From Clostridium sp. AT4 (GTDB lineage: Bacteria; Bacillota; Clostridia; Lachnospirales; Lachnospiraceae): a DNA stretch of 64,000 nt. Of the stretch, positions 54,293 through 63,491 are shown in pieces. Numbering within the stretch: the stretch's first letter is position 1; each line of letters begins with the position of its first letter. The stretch lies in assembly GCF_001517625.2 (NCBI RefSeq), contig NZ_LN999827.1, positions 391,348 to 455,347 of the forward strand, in the 5' to 3' direction. The position numbers were made by a program, and so were the translations under genes. Below the pieces are notes generated by a model that saw only the letters and a program-made list of their open reading frames with translations, ran no database searches and was not told the DNA's origin.

Positions 54293-54383
54293 TACTTCCA
54301 TAATCATTACACACTCTCACTGATAATCCCAGCTGAATCATAAAGCCGCAGTCTATCTGCCTTTTACAAAAAGGGGCTGTCGG

Positions 54384-54450
54384 TTAATATGATATGCTCT
54401 CTTCTAGGTAGACAAGTAAAATAATAAAAACTTGTCACTTAGGAGGGAGC
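54384..54450 (+). repeat. Left end of an IS3-type remnant (inverted arm)
   Basis: A 59-nt stretch beginning ATGCTCTCTTCTAGGTAGAC recurs in inverted orientation at about 57252-57312 with few mismatches. The arm also folds on itself (ATGCTC...GAGCAT and GACAAGT...ACTTGTC). It precedes the decayed transposase reading frame. Confidence 0.65.
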
Positions 54451-54457
54451 ATATTTT

Positions 54458-55077
54458 ATGTCTAAAAAAATATCCGTTGAGGATAAGATATATGTTGTAA
54501 ATCTATATTGGGACAAAAAAAGAAAACCAATATCAAATTGCGTCTATGTTTGGTGTCAGTATAGCATCTATCCAACAATGGATTTGAAATTATGGATCTA
54601 TGGGAACAAATGCATTCACATTGAATGGGAATAAGAAATATTCTAAAAAATTGAAACAACAAGCAGTTTTGAATTATTTAGCAGACTTAGGTTCTCAAGA
54701 TGATATTTATAAAAATACGGAATTCGTTTAAAATCCAAGTTGCAAATCTAAATAAAGAAGTATAATGATCATGAAGAATTAAAATCTTCTGGAACCGGAG
54801 GAAACATAATCATGACCAAAGAAAAAAACATATTTGAAGAACGGGTTGAAATAGTACAATACTGTATCGCACATGACCACAATTATGCTAAATCAACAGA
54901 ACAATATCAGGTGTCCTATTAACAGGCACGCAATTATACTGTGAAATATGAAGCAAGCGGAGTAGAAGCTTTAATAGATAACCGTAGCAAATGAAAAAGT
55001 CCTGATGAGATGAGTGAGTTGGAAAAGCTACGTGCTGAAGTTAAGATTTTAAGAGTAGAAAAAGAACGGGGCTGAGC
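54458..55077 (+). pseudogene. Decayed IS3-family OrfA transposase
   Basis: Broken frames read in order: MSKKISVEDKIYVVNLYWD, then after a shift YQIASMFGVSIASIQQWI, KKYSKKLKQQAVLNYLADLG, then from the ATG at 54813 FEERVEIVQYCIAHDHNYA, YTVKYEASGVEALIDNR and SPDEMSELEKLRAEVKIL. These are the two HTH segments and the leucine-zipper end of an IS3/IS150-type OrfA. Several stops and frameshifts interrupt it, and OrfB is missing. Non-functional. Confidence 0.8.
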
Positions 55078-55125
55078 CTGATTCGGTATAATCATATATA
55101 TCAGGCAATCAAAAAAATAATTTTT

Positions 55126-55169
55126 AAAAAAGTCCATACAATTTCATTGGGGTAAGTATGGACTTTTTT
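55126..55169 (+). terminator. Hairpin upstream of the IS256-type element
   Basis: 14-bp stem AAAAAAGTCCATAC / GTATGGACTTTTTT with a 16-nt loop. It has the shape of an intrinsic terminator and would insulate the inserted element from upstream transcription. Confidence 0.65.
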
Positions 55170-55177
55170 GCCCTCTT

Positions 55178-55185
55178 AAATATAA
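55178..55185 (+). repeat. Left 8-bp target-site duplication of the IS256-type element
   Basis: AAATATAA, repeated exactly at 56669-56676 on the other side of the element. Confidence 0.9.
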
Positions 55186-56668
55186 GAGCCTGCGAGACTT
55201 TTTCTGTAAAATAACCATCACAAGGTCCTTCTATGATAAAATAAATATCATTAGGAGGGCCTTTTATTATGGCAAGACAAAAGAAACCTGTACACAGAGT
55301 ACAAATGACCGATGGAAAAAGAAATATCATTCGTCAGCTTCTCGAAGAATACGATATTGAGACTGCTGAAGATATCCAGGATGCTCTTAAAGATCTCCTT
55401 GGTGGCACCATCAAGGAAATGATGGAGGCAGAAATGGATGACCATCTCGGATATGAGAAATCCGAGCGTTCTGACAACGACGATTATCGAAACGGCTATA
55501 AACGCAAGCAGGTAAACAGTCGGTATGGTTCTATGGAAATCGAAGTACCACAAGATCGAAAGTCCACCTTTGAACCACAGGTTGTCAAAAAGCGTCAGAA
55601 GGATATTTCTGACATTGACCAGAAGATTATCTCCATGTATGCCAAAGGAATGACTACACGCCAAATTTCGGAAACGATTGAAGATATCTATGGCTTTGAA
55701 ACATCTGAGAGTTTTATTTCTGATGTAACAGATAAGATACTTCCGCAGATTGAAGACTGGCAGAAGCGACCGCTAGACGACGTGTATCCGATTGTTTACA
55801 TTGATGCTATCCACTATTCTGGGCGGGACAACGGAGTGATACGTAAACTTGCAGCCTATGTAATTCTGGGCATTAACACAGAGGGCAAAAAGGAAGTATT
55901 GACCATCACGATTGGCGACAATGAAAGTGCGAAATACTGGCTTTCTGTCTTAAATGAACTAAAAAATCGAGGGGTTAAAGATATCCTGATTATCTGTGCA
56001 GACGGCCTTACAGGCATTAAAGAAGCGATTTCGGCGGCATTTCCAAAGACAGAATATCAGAGGTGTATTGTCCATCAGGTAAGAAATACGCTGAAATACG
56101 TTCCGGATAAAGACAGGAAAGCTTTCGCTGCAGATTTAAAAACCATCTATCAGGCTGCTGATGAGCAGAAGGCTCTGGCTGCTTTAGACCGTGTGACAGA
56201 AAAATGGAGTCCGAAATATCCGAATTCCATGAAACGCTGGAAGGACAACTGGGATGCTGTTTCTCCGATTTTTAAGTTTTCAACCACTGTCCGGAAGGTC
56301 ATTTATACAACAAATGCGATAGAATCACTGAACTCCACATACCGGAAACTGAACCGTCAGAGAAGCGTATTTCCAAGTGATACAGCGCTGTTAAAAGCCT
56401 TATATCTGGCCACTTTCGAGGCTACTAAGAAATGGGCAACTACCATCCGGGACTGGGGCCAGGTCTATGGGGAGTTGAGTATCATGTACGAAGGACGACT
56501 TCCAGAATAAGTAAAAACATAGTCTAAGACAGGCGGCCAGCCGCCTGCTCTTGACATGCCTGGCAGTAACTGTTATATATAAAACAAGGGTGAAAAGCCT
56601 GATTTGTAAGCTTCTCACCATTCATTATCATAGAAGAATCTAATTTACAGAGATTTTCTCATAGTCTC
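55186..56668 (+). mobile_element. Complete IS256-family insertion sequence (1,483 bp)
   Basis: Bounded by imperfect terminal inverted repeats (left 55186-55214, right 56640-56668; about 21 of 29 bases match, beginning GAG and including CTGTAAA) and by a perfect 8-bp target duplication AAATATAA. One intact transposase gene. Intact ends and duplication indicate a recent and possibly still active insertion, landing in the older IS remnants. Confidence 0.92.
55269..56510 (+). CDS. IS256-family transposase
   Basis: 413-residue DDE transposase (Mutator-like, PF00872). N-terminal DNA-binding part with NGYKRKQVNSRYGSMEIEVPQDR split before the core, then the catalytic triad in YIDAIHYS, IICADGLTG and TTNAIESLNSTYRKLNRQR. 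GCIVHQVRN-type block is present as RCIVHQVRNTLKYV. Full length and uninterrupted, so probably functional. AGGAGG precedes the ATG. Confidence 0.96.
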   Translation: MARQKKPVHRVQMTDGKRNIIRQLLEEYDIETAEDIQDALKDLLGGTIKEMMEAEMDDHLGYEKSERSDNDDYRNGYKRKQVNSRYGSMEIEVPQDRKSTFEPQVVKKRQKDISDIDQKIISMYAKGMTTRQISETIEDIYGFETSESFISDVTDKILPQIEDWQKRPLDDVYPIVYIDAIHYSGRDNGVIRKLAAYVILGINTEGKKEVLTITIGDNESAKYWLSVLNELKNRGVKDILIICADGLTGIKEAISAAFPKTEYQRCIVHQVRNTLKYVPDKDRKAFAADLKTIYQAADEQKALAALDRVTEKWSPKYPNSMKRWKDNWDAVSPIFKFSTTVRKVIYTTNAIESLNSTYRKLNRQRSVFPSDTALLKALYLATFEATKKWATTIRDWGQVYGELSIMYEGRLPE

Positions 56669-56676
56669 AAATATAA
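56669..56676 (+). repeat. Right 8-bp target-site duplication of the IS256-type element
   Basis: AAATATAA, identical to the left copy. Confidence 0.9.
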
Positions 56677-56711
56677 TTTTTATAGCTGAAAAAGTAACAG
56701 ATATAGGAATA

Positions 56712-56837
56712 ATTTTCCCTTAAGTTTATGATGTTGACCACAGCAGGTTCTAAGACGTTTCTCTTTATTTCATCGTAAGTCCGCTTCCGGAATCATCTCT
56801 GCCAGTAATAATAGACTTCATGAGTGCACTGATCCAT
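56712..56837 (-). pseudogene. IS66-type accessory gene remnant
   Basis: Minus-strand translation from the ATG at 56837 reads MDQCTHEVYYYWQR, stop, then FRKRTYDEIKRNVLEPAVVN. The MDQCTHEV start and the YYxWQR-R block match the short accessory ORF that precedes the transposase in IS66-type elements of Clostridia, with an internal deletion and an in-frame stop. AGGAGG lies just upstream. Confidence 0.6.
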
Positions 56838-57251
56838 GGTGTTTAGTCCTCCTATTTGAAAAAAGCTATTATTTTTCTCAAGTATACACTAATAATGGAT
56901 TTAGTGAAAGGTGAGCGGTTTGACCTTTACATCATATCTGCCTTCTCATGCTCTTGTATGTACTTTTTAACTGTGCTTCATTTATTCTCACCGTAACTTT
57001 GGTAGATACCGATGATGGCATTACCATTGTCACCCCAATCAGGGAAGGCAGCACCCTGCATCTACCTGTTTGATTCTCCCCACCAGACGTTTTTGCTTCC
57101 CAAAGGCCATGGTAAGCGATGAGGTACTGCGGGATTTTCTGAAGGAAAAGTTACCAATCAAAAAATAGAGTGTTTTAAAAAAATAACACAAGACACAATT
57201 TCTTATGATATAAAACAGGCTACTGCAAAAGGCACCTATCACACAAATTCC
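56838..57251. other. Non-coding remnant sequence
   Basis: No intact gene. Short open fragments on the plus strand (TLVDTDDGITIVTPIREGS near 56997-57056 and SDEVLRDFLKEKLPIKK near 57115-57167) look like pieces of decayed genes I cannot identify. Consistent with continued decay between mobile elements. Confidence 0.5.
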
Positions 57252-57312
57252 CCTCCTAAGTAAACAAGCTTATCATTTCACCTATCTACCTAGAAGGGAG
57301 CATTTCATTTTA
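57252..57312 (-). repeat. Inverted copy of the IS3-type end
   Basis: Reverse complement begins ATGCTCCCTTCTAGGTAGAT and runs to ACTTAGGAGGG, matching the left end at 54384-54450. Because the match includes the internal leader with AGGAGG, it may be the truncated left end of a second, oppositely oriented element rather than the true right end of the first. Confidence 0.65.
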
Positions 57313-57339
57313 CAAAAAATGTAAGTTAGTTGTCTTTTC

Positions 57340-58200
57340 TTAAATAATTCTCACATCAATAAAACCTCGTTCTTCTGCAAGAGAAGAAAGCTTTTCCATA
57401 TATGATACAGTGGGAATTGGTTTCCTTTCCCATCCCCCCCGTACGCCAACCGGACGAAAACGAATTAGTTTTAATAGTGTTTTTTTAATCTCATCCATAC
57501 CAAGGGTATCCGCAATTCCACAGATACATTCTTCTGCATCCACTTCTCCCTCCACACATACAATGCGGATTTCTGTCAGCTTTCCCAATGCTGCAATCCT
57601 CTGAAGATTTTCCCTCAATACATCATTTGTGCCACCTGTCAATGCACGAAAGCATTCCCCAGACCATGCCTTCACATCTAGCATAACACCGTCACAGTAA
57701 TCCATCACCTGATGATTCCACACTGGGATTGTACCATTACAATCCATCAGACAACTCAGATTTTTTTCTTTGCATGCTTGAAATAATTTTATGAGAAAAT
57801 CCATGTATAAGCTGCATTCTCCGCCAGACACGGTAATCCCCCGGATAAAAGGCATGCTACTACTCACCTTACCCATAATTTGGGAAACTGTCATCCACTT
57901 TACCTTAGGCGAGCTTTGATGTGAGCAGACTGAAATACAGGCATCGCACCCAATACATCTTTCTTCATTCCAAACAACCATTTCGTTCTCCATTGAAAGT
58001 GCTTTTGGCGGGCAACTTTCTATACATACACCGCAATTCAGACAAATCTTCTGCGTTTCCGGATTATGGCAATAATGGCAGGCAATATTACACCCTTGAA
58101 GAAAGATAACTGTCCGATTCCCTGGACCATCTACCAAAGAATACTCCAAAATCCTGTTGACAGGAACACTCTTTTTAGTCCAAAACTGCTTCTCATTCAT
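57340..58200 (-). CDS. yjjW: Glycyl-radical enzyme activase, YjjW-type
   Basis: 286-residue radical-SAM protein. The SAM cluster motif is GCNIACHYCHNPE (CxxxCxxC), followed by an inserted bi-[4Fe-4S] ferredoxin domain with CLNCGVCIESCPP and CIGCDACISVCSH, then the SAM-binding ITVSGGE. It should generate the glycyl radical on the neighbouring YjjI-type enzyme. Its start overlaps the YjjI stop by 8 nt, so the two are translationally coupled. Length and organisation match YjjW. Confidence 0.9.
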   Translation of the reverse strand: MNEKQFWTKKSVPVNRILEYSLVDGPGNRTVIFLQGCNIACHYCHNPETQKICLNCGVCIESCPPKALSMENEMVVWNEERCIGCDACISVCSHQSSPKVKWMTVSQIMGKVSSSMPFIRGITVSGGECSLYMDFLIKLFQACKEKNLSCLMDCNGTIPVWNHQVMDYCDGVMLDVKAWSGECFRALTGGTNDVLRENLQRIAALGKLTEIRIVCVEGEVDAEECICGIADTLGMDEIKKTLLKLIRFRPVGVRGGWERKPIPTVSYMEKLSSLAEERGFIDVRII

Positions 58201-59707
58201 TAGTACGAACCTTTCTTTGATTCAAGCGATTAAGCTTATAATTACTACTTCCATTTTGAATCGTATCCTGCAACACAACCTCTCCCTGATCATATTTTTC
58301 AATATCACTGCGTTTTACAAGATATCCAGTAATACGAACAAGATCACTGTCAGACTGATAAATGGCAAGATATTTATCCCCTTCTAAAAATGCACCTTTT
58401 ATTATATCCAGAACTGCTGCCGGATTCCTTTTAGCTGTTTCCTCAAAAGGAAAAATATCTGAACAACCTGTAGGAAAAAACTTGTGAAAACGTGCACTAT
58501 GTCTTAGATGTGCATATAAGCTATCCGGTTCGTCTCCAACCACAATCCGAACACCAGAGGTCACACCTGTATCTGTAGAAAGGCCCGCCTGTGCATGCAG
58601 TAGATAATGTCCACCAGAAACCTCACAATATTTCGCCGGATATGATGCGGCAAAATCTGAAATGATCTTCATAATCTTTTCTGCAAGATCATCTGCCTCT
58701 GGATCGTTTCCGTAACGCTTTCCGCTCTCTCTCATCAGATAGTTCACACCATCGCATAAACCTGCCACACCAAACATAGCTGTAAAATTCTCTCTCTCAA
58801 TCAATCCTTCCTTTACCAAAAAAGAACTTTGGAAGAAACCTGACTTATCTACTAAGAAACGAATTCTTTCATCCATATATTGACCAAGCCCCAAAAGGGC
58901 CTCTGGAAGAATCTCATTCAGAAATTGCTCCGTACTGTCAGCCATTTTAGCAAGACGCGGAATCACTACTCTTGATAAAATATAGGATCCCCCCCGCAAA
59001 GGCAGTATATTGTAGCAACTGGAAACGCCATAATCCCAGTATGTGTTTTTATGCAACTGATGATTAGCAATAGCTGGGTTAGCACAATTCAGTGCACATA
59101 AAATCGCCTTTTCCATAAGTTCATCTGGCGTATTCTCCAGATCATACTTTATGGTAATATTAGGAACTGCATTTTGAAGTTCCTGTTCACACTCCAAAAA
59201 AAGCCTCGTAGCCCGTAAATCTGTCGGCCCCAAATTTGCATGGCAATAGCCATCTGCAATCGTACGATCAATGTAATTTAAAAACAGTTTAAACTTATTT
59301 TTTACCTCCTCATCACTCAAACCGTCTAGAAATGGATTTAACAAGGTATCCACATTTCCAATATAAACAGGCATTGTGGTAATAGATGGGATATGGTAAT
59401 AGAGTGTAAGCAAAGCAAAAATTGCTTCATCCAAATTCTTAGGAGGAGTTATTTTTAAAAATCTACTTCCCTGTTTCATGAATCTTTCAAAATCCACCAT
59501 AACATAACGAGGTCTGTAAGGAGCACTTCCTTCATTCATATCACATAAAGCTCTGGTTTTAAAATATTTTTCAAACTTTTCCGGGATATCTAACACATCA
59601 AGACTATCTTCAGCCTGTCTAGCCAATTGAATCAGTTTCTGGCGATAAGTCAACTGCTTCGATGTTAAGATATCATATGTAGCCTTTGCCAATCTTTCTT
59701 TATCCAT
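58193..59707 (-). CDS. yjjI: Glycyl-radical enzyme, YjjI-type (DUF3029)
   Basis: 504-residue glycyl-radical enzyme shorter than pyruvate formate-lyase (about 750) and matching the YjjI group. The C-terminal glycyl-radical loop reads VRITGYLVKR with the radical glycine at G461, and the probable thiyl cysteine is C231 in GVSSCYNILPLRGGSY. A single cysteine is seen where PFL has two adjacent. The reaction catalysed by YjjI proteins is not established to my knowledge. Anaerobic and oxygen-sensitive by mechanism. AAGGAG precedes the ATG; the YjjW-type activase follows. Confidence 0.9.
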   Translation of the reverse strand: MDKERLAKATYDILTSKQLTYRQKLIQLARQAEDSLDVLDIPEKFEKYFKTRALCDMNEGSAPYRPRYVMVDFERFMKQGSRFLKITPPKNLDEAIFALLTLYYHIPSITTMPVYIGNVDTLLNPFLDGLSDEEVKNKFKLFLNYIDRTIADGYCHANLGPTDLRATRLFLECEQELQNAVPNITIKYDLENTPDELMEKAILCALNCANPAIANHQLHKNTYWDYGVSSCYNILPLRGGSYILSRVVIPRLAKMADSTEQFLNEILPEALLGLGQYMDERIRFLVDKSGFFQSSFLVKEGLIERENFTAMFGVAGLCDGVNYLMRESGKRYGNDPEADDLAEKIMKIISDFAASYPAKYCEVSGGHYLLHAQAGLSTDTGVTSGVRIVVGDEPDSLYAHLRHSARFHKFFPTGCSDIFPFEETAKRNPAAVLDIIKGAFLEGDKYLAIYQSDSDLVRITGYLVKRSDIEKYDQGEVVLQDTIQNGSSNYKLNRLNQRKVRTNE

Positions 59708-59877
59708 AAATTCTCCTTCCTAAACATCCATATACCTCAAACTATGTCATTACAGAGTTCTGCTTCTTTCAAAAACTTTTTAATTCGCAAAATCCCATTA
59801 CTCTGCTGTAGAAAACATTCCCTCCTTCAAAAACGAATATACCTGCTGATGCAGACATATTCAAACATAAAAATTTA

Positions 59878-60561
59878 TTAGAATTTCCCAAGTTTCTTTT
59901 GTGACTCCAAGCGGCTGATGGACGCCTCAATTGACATTCTAGCATAGATAGCAGCTACCTCTGCATTACGCTCCTCAATGGCCTCCAACATTTTCCCATG
60001 ATAATAAATCGCGTTCTGTGGTCCTATTTTATGATACATCTGATCCTGATTTGCCTCAAAAATATCCGTAAACGTTTTTGAAATCTGAATAATCATTGGA
60101 TTTCTTGTCCCAATTGCAATGATATCATGAAAGCGCTGGTCTATTGCCCGGAATTTCTGCATATTATCCTTCATATCTACCATTTCCTGATAATTTTGCT
60201 TCAGAAGTTCTATTTCTTCATCTGTTGCGTATTTCAGAAACAGTTCTACATTATAAGAATCAAACATCTTTCGAAATTCAAGAATCTTAAGCATATAATC
60301 TGCATCTGCACCCAAAATAGCTGCACTCATAAAGGACATATTATCCTTTTGCTCTACATATGTTCCTGATCCTCGCACTTTATTCAAAACAGACATGGTT
60401 ACCAGACGTTCAATTGCCTCTCTTACTGCAACCCGACTTACCCCTATACTCTCGACTAGTTGAACCTCTGTTGCTATTTTGTCACCTGGCTTCCATATTC
60501 CAGAACGAATTTGATCTACTATGTAATCATAGGCAATCTCCGAAGCTTGATTTTTATACAT
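59878..60561 (-). CDS. GntR-family regulator (FadR/FCD subgroup)
   Basis: 227-residue repressor/activator: winged HTH (about 8-75, GDKIATEVQLVESIGVSRVAVREAI-type helix-turn-helix) and an all-helical FCD ligand domain with the metal/carboxylate histidines FHDIIA and YHGKMLEAIEERN. FCD regulators usually bind organic acids or sugar acids. It lies between the esterase-transporter genes and the YjjI-YjjW pair on the same strand and probably regulates both. Confidence 0.9.
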   Translation of the reverse strand: MYKNQASEIAYDYIVDQIRSGIWKPGDKIATEVQLVESIGVSRVAVREAIERLVTMSVLNKVRGSGTYVEQKDNMSFMSAAILGADADYMLKILEFRKMFDSYNVELFLKYATDEEIELLKQNYQEMVDMKDNMQKFRAIDQRFHDIIAIGTRNPMIIQISKTFTDIFEANQDQMYHKIGPQNAIYYHGKMLEAIEERNAEVAAIYARMSIEASISRLESQKKLGKF

Positions 60562-60660
60562 GATATCCCCTCCTACTTATTCTCCTTCGTATACAAATAA
60601 ACCATTCTTTCCGTAAATCTTGGTCGTCAGATGTTTCCTTATTTCAATTTTGTTCTCCTG

Positions 60661-61455
60661 CTAGATTTCTTTTAATTTTTCAATGAACAGTTTTATACAG
60701 ATATCCCAGTAAATCCAATCGTGAAGTCCATGATTCCCATAAAATTGTGTTTCAAATCCACAGTCCTTTAGTTTCTCATAAAACTTTCGATTCATCCTAT
60801 AATTATTTGTATCTTCCTCACCGCAAGTCACAAATGCAAATGGCTTCTGTTGAAGCTCTCTGCAGGCTTCTGCAAGCACCAAAGGATCATCCTTACTACC
60901 TGTTACCTTGTCGCTTCCGCCAAAAATCAAATCATACCGAAAAAAACCAAATCCCATTTGATTCATCAGCGGCTCTAAGGTCTCCGGATCCACGGCTCCT
61001 GAAAAATCACCAAATGCTCCGTAACGTTCGGGATAGGTCAATGCACATTTACTTGCCCCATATCCTCCCATAGACGGACCTGCAATAAATCTGTCCTTGC
61101 GGTCTGTAGAAACCGGAAAGGTATATTCTATCATTCTGGGCAGTTCTTCTGTTATATAGTCAAAATACCTTAAGCCATATAAAGCATTACTATAGAATCC
61201 ATTCTGCCCCGATGGCATGACAACCGCAATTCCCGCCGCTTCGGCATATCGCTCTATATTTGTATGTCGAAGCCACATAGTATAATCATCTAATGCTCCA
61301 TGGAGAAGATACAATACTCTAATTTCCCTTTTCTTATATATTTCCTCATAATCATGAAAAAAATAATCATTATCTGGCAAAGTAGGTAGTAAAACATTGA
61401 CATCCACATGGTTTTCCAATGATTTTGAATAAAAATTGCAATGGTTTAAAATCAT
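60661..61455 (-). CDS. Alpha/beta-hydrolase esterase (esterase D / tributyrin esterase-like)
   Basis: 264-residue cytoplasmic esterase with an intact catalytic triad: Ser128 in AGPSMGGYGAS, Asp215 in CGEEDTNNY, His245 in GLHDWIYWD; oxyanion segment LYLLHGALDDYTMW. No signal peptide. Its ATG overlaps the stop of the second ABC permease by 4 nt, so it is made together with the transporter and may deacylate the imported compound. Ester substrate unknown. Confidence 0.87.
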   Translation of the reverse strand: MILNHCNFYSKSLENHVDVNVLLPTLPDNDYFFHDYEEIYKKREIRVLYLLHGALDDYTMWLRHTNIERYAEAAGIAVVMPSGQNGFYSNALYGLRYFDYITEELPRMIEYTFPVSTDRKDRFIAGPSMGGYGASKCALTYPERYGAFGDFSGAVDPETLEPLMNQMGFGFFRYDLIFGGSDKVTGSKDDPLVLAEACRELQQKPFAFVTCGEEDTNNYRMNRKFYEKLKDCGFETQFYGNHGLHDWIYWDICIKLFIEKLKEI

Positions 61456-62411
61456 ACTGCCTCTCTCTCCTTGGCATGTGCCAGACTTGCTTTTGCCCGT
61501 TTTTCATTTCCTTTCTTCGCTGCATATCCAAAAAATCCCAATCCTACCAATGTTGCCACGTAGGGCATTGCCTGAATAATCTCAGACGGCATATTTAAAG
61601 TCTGAAGAACATTTGCCAATGCTGTTACTGCACCAAAGGCCAACGCTGCAAGAAAGCTTGGTAAGGGAAGTGCCGCACCTAAGTTTTGTGCCGCAATAGC
61701 CATAAAACCACGGCCTGCTACCATGTCTCTAGAGAACCAACTTAAATATCCCATGGACATATAAGCTCCTGCCAAAGATGCGACCACCGCACTGATTGCT
61801 AATGTAATAAATCTTACCTTCATGACATCAATTCCAACAGAGGCTGCCGCATTGGGATTTTCACCTACTGTTCTGATTCGAAGTCCAAGCGGGGTCCGAA
61901 AAACAATAATATAAGTAAGAAAAACTGTCAAAAATGCCACATAAGTCAACGCATTATGTCCAGAAAGTGCAGTTCCCAAGACAGGTATATCTTTCAAAAT
62001 AGGTATATCCAGATTAGGAACTACCAAAGACGGCAGGGAACTGGAGGTTCCTTTATCCTGAACCAGAAGATACAATGCAAACACAGTTCCAGCTGAAGCA
62101 AATGTATTCAATGCAATACCGGTTAATGTTCTGTCCGAATTCAAAACCAGATGAAAATAACCAAGCATCATGGATATCAGCAGGCCACCAGCAATAGCTC
62201 CCAGTACACCAATAAGCACATTTTGTGTCAATGCACTGGTAAGCATTCCCAAAAATGCCGCAGATAACATAATTCCCTCAAATGCAATATGGAGCATTCC
62301 ACCCCTGTTACAGATTAAAGCTGCCATAGCACCCAGAATCAGCGGAGTCGATACGCGAATGACTGAAAAGAGAAACTCTGGTGTAAAAATCGCAACAAAT
62401 ATTTTATCCAT
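61452..62411 (-). CDS. ABC transporter permease, nucleoside type (second)
   Basis: 319-residue membrane permease of PF02653, with about 9-10 helices and CNRGGMLHIAFEGIMLSAAF, the family block of NupQ/YufQ-type nucleoside permeases, plus GLRIRTVGENPNAAASVGIDV near the cytoplasmic coupling loop. Starts 3 nt after the stop of the first permease gene. Works with the other permease and the double-domain ATPase. Confidence 0.9.
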   Translation of the reverse strand: MDKIFVAIFTPEFLFSVIRVSTPLILGAMAALICNRGGMLHIAFEGIMLSAAFLGMLTSALTQNVLIGVLGAIAGGLLISMMLGYFHLVLNSDRTLTGIALNTFASAGTVFALYLLVQDKGTSSSLPSLVVPNLDIPILKDIPVLGTALSGHNALTYVAFLTVFLTYIIVFRTPLGLRIRTVGENPNAAASVGIDVMKVRFITLAISAVVASLAGAYMSMGYLSWFSRDMVAGRGFMAIAAQNLGAALPLPSFLAALAFGAVTALANVLQTLNMPSEIIQAMPYVATLVGLGFFGYAAKKGNEKRAKASLAHAKEREAV

Positions 62412-62414
62412 CTA

Positions 62415-63491
62415 TTACACCTCCGCCATTTCTACTAATTCTTTTTTAGCTTCTGCTACAATTCTCTTATGCTTCATCTTATACAAAAAACGTTCTGCTA
62501 CAATCATAATTACAATGATTGAAATCATAATATTGGCAAGCTCCACCGGCACATCACTGTTTCTTTGCATACAATCTGCCCCCACACGAATATACGCCAG
62601 AAAAAGAGCTGACAGAGGAAGCATTTTCGGGTTATAGGCTGCCATAATTCCGATCATTATTCCGTCAAAGCCATGATTGGTCAATGCCTGATACTGGAAT
62701 CTTTTATACATTCCAAGAACCTCCACAGCACCACCCATGCCTGCTAAAAATCCGCCAATCAACTGTGCCTTTGCAATCACATAATTTACATTGATACCTG
62801 AATATCTTGCAAAATCCACATTCCGCCCCACTGTCCGAATCTCATAACCGGCTTTGCTTTTATTTAGGTACAAATATCCCAACACCAATATTACAATACC
62901 AATCAGAATACCATAGTGAATGCCGGTTCCCTGAATCATTTCCCCAATTCTTGCCGTCTTATCGAAGCGATAAGATGCCAGAAAACCTGCACCTGGATCT
63001 CTTACTAGATGGTTAATTACAAAAAGCCCCACATAAAGACACATGTTATTTACCATAATCGAACTTACTACTGGTTTGGCATTATATTTAATAAATAAAA
63101 ATGCCGGAATTGCACAAGCTGCTGCTCCTGCTAGACCACCTACAATCAAACATATCGCTGTATGCAGACCTATCGGAAGATGTAGGCAAGTTGCTGCAAC
63201 TGTTGCCAGCATGGCTCCCACAAAAAATCCACCTTCCACTGCCATATTAGTCTGATTAGCAGAAAAAATCAGGCACACGCCAGTTCCCACAAACAACATG
63301 GGTGTTAAATTGGTAATGATATTTCCAATTTTTCTTTTTGATTCTAATGGCCCCAGCACAAATGATCTAATCGTTTCCAGCGGGCTTTCACTGATAAAGC
63401 AAATAATCACAAAAGCAATAACCATTGCGATCCCGATTGCCAACAGGGTCCTTAATATTTGAAATTGCTGTTCTATTTTCTTTGTACTCAA
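62415..63491 (-). CDS. ABC transporter permease, nucleoside type (first)
   Basis: 358-residue membrane permease of the same family (NupP/YufP-like). FSANQTNMAVEGGFFVGAM and YEIRTVGRNVDFARYSGINV are the family motifs. Overlaps the ATPase gene by 4 nt (ATGA). Together the two unequal permeases match the layout of nucleoside importers such as the Streptococcus and Bacillus Nup systems. Nucleoside specificity is inference. Confidence 0.9.
   Translation of the reverse strand: MSTKKIEQQFQILRTLLAIGIAMVIAFVIICFISESPLETIRSFVLGPLESKRKIGNIITNLTPMLFVGTGVCLIFSANQTNMAVEGGFFVGAMLATVAATCLHLPIGLHTAICLIVGGLAGAAACAIPAFLFIKYNAKPVVSSIMVNNMCLYVGLFVINHLVRDPGAGFLASYRFDKTARIGEMIQGTGIHYGILIGIVILVLGYLYLNKSKAGYEIRTVGRNVDFARYSGINVNYVIAKAQLIGGFLAGMGGAVEVLGMYKRFQYQALTNHGFDGIMIGIMAAYNPKMLPLSALFLAYIRVGADCMQRNSDVPVELANIMISIIVIMIVAERFLYKMKHKRIVAEAKKELVEMAEV

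Noticed and set aside
54458-55077. Programmed frameshifting in the IS3-type transposase
   Set aside because: There are several stops and shifts, no slippery sequence at the junctions, and no OrfB; decay explains it better.
59790-59835. Possible leader peptide (MFSTAE) upstream of yjjI
   Set aside because: It has a GGAGGG next to an ATG, but only six codons, spacing too short for initiation, and no attenuator hairpin follows.
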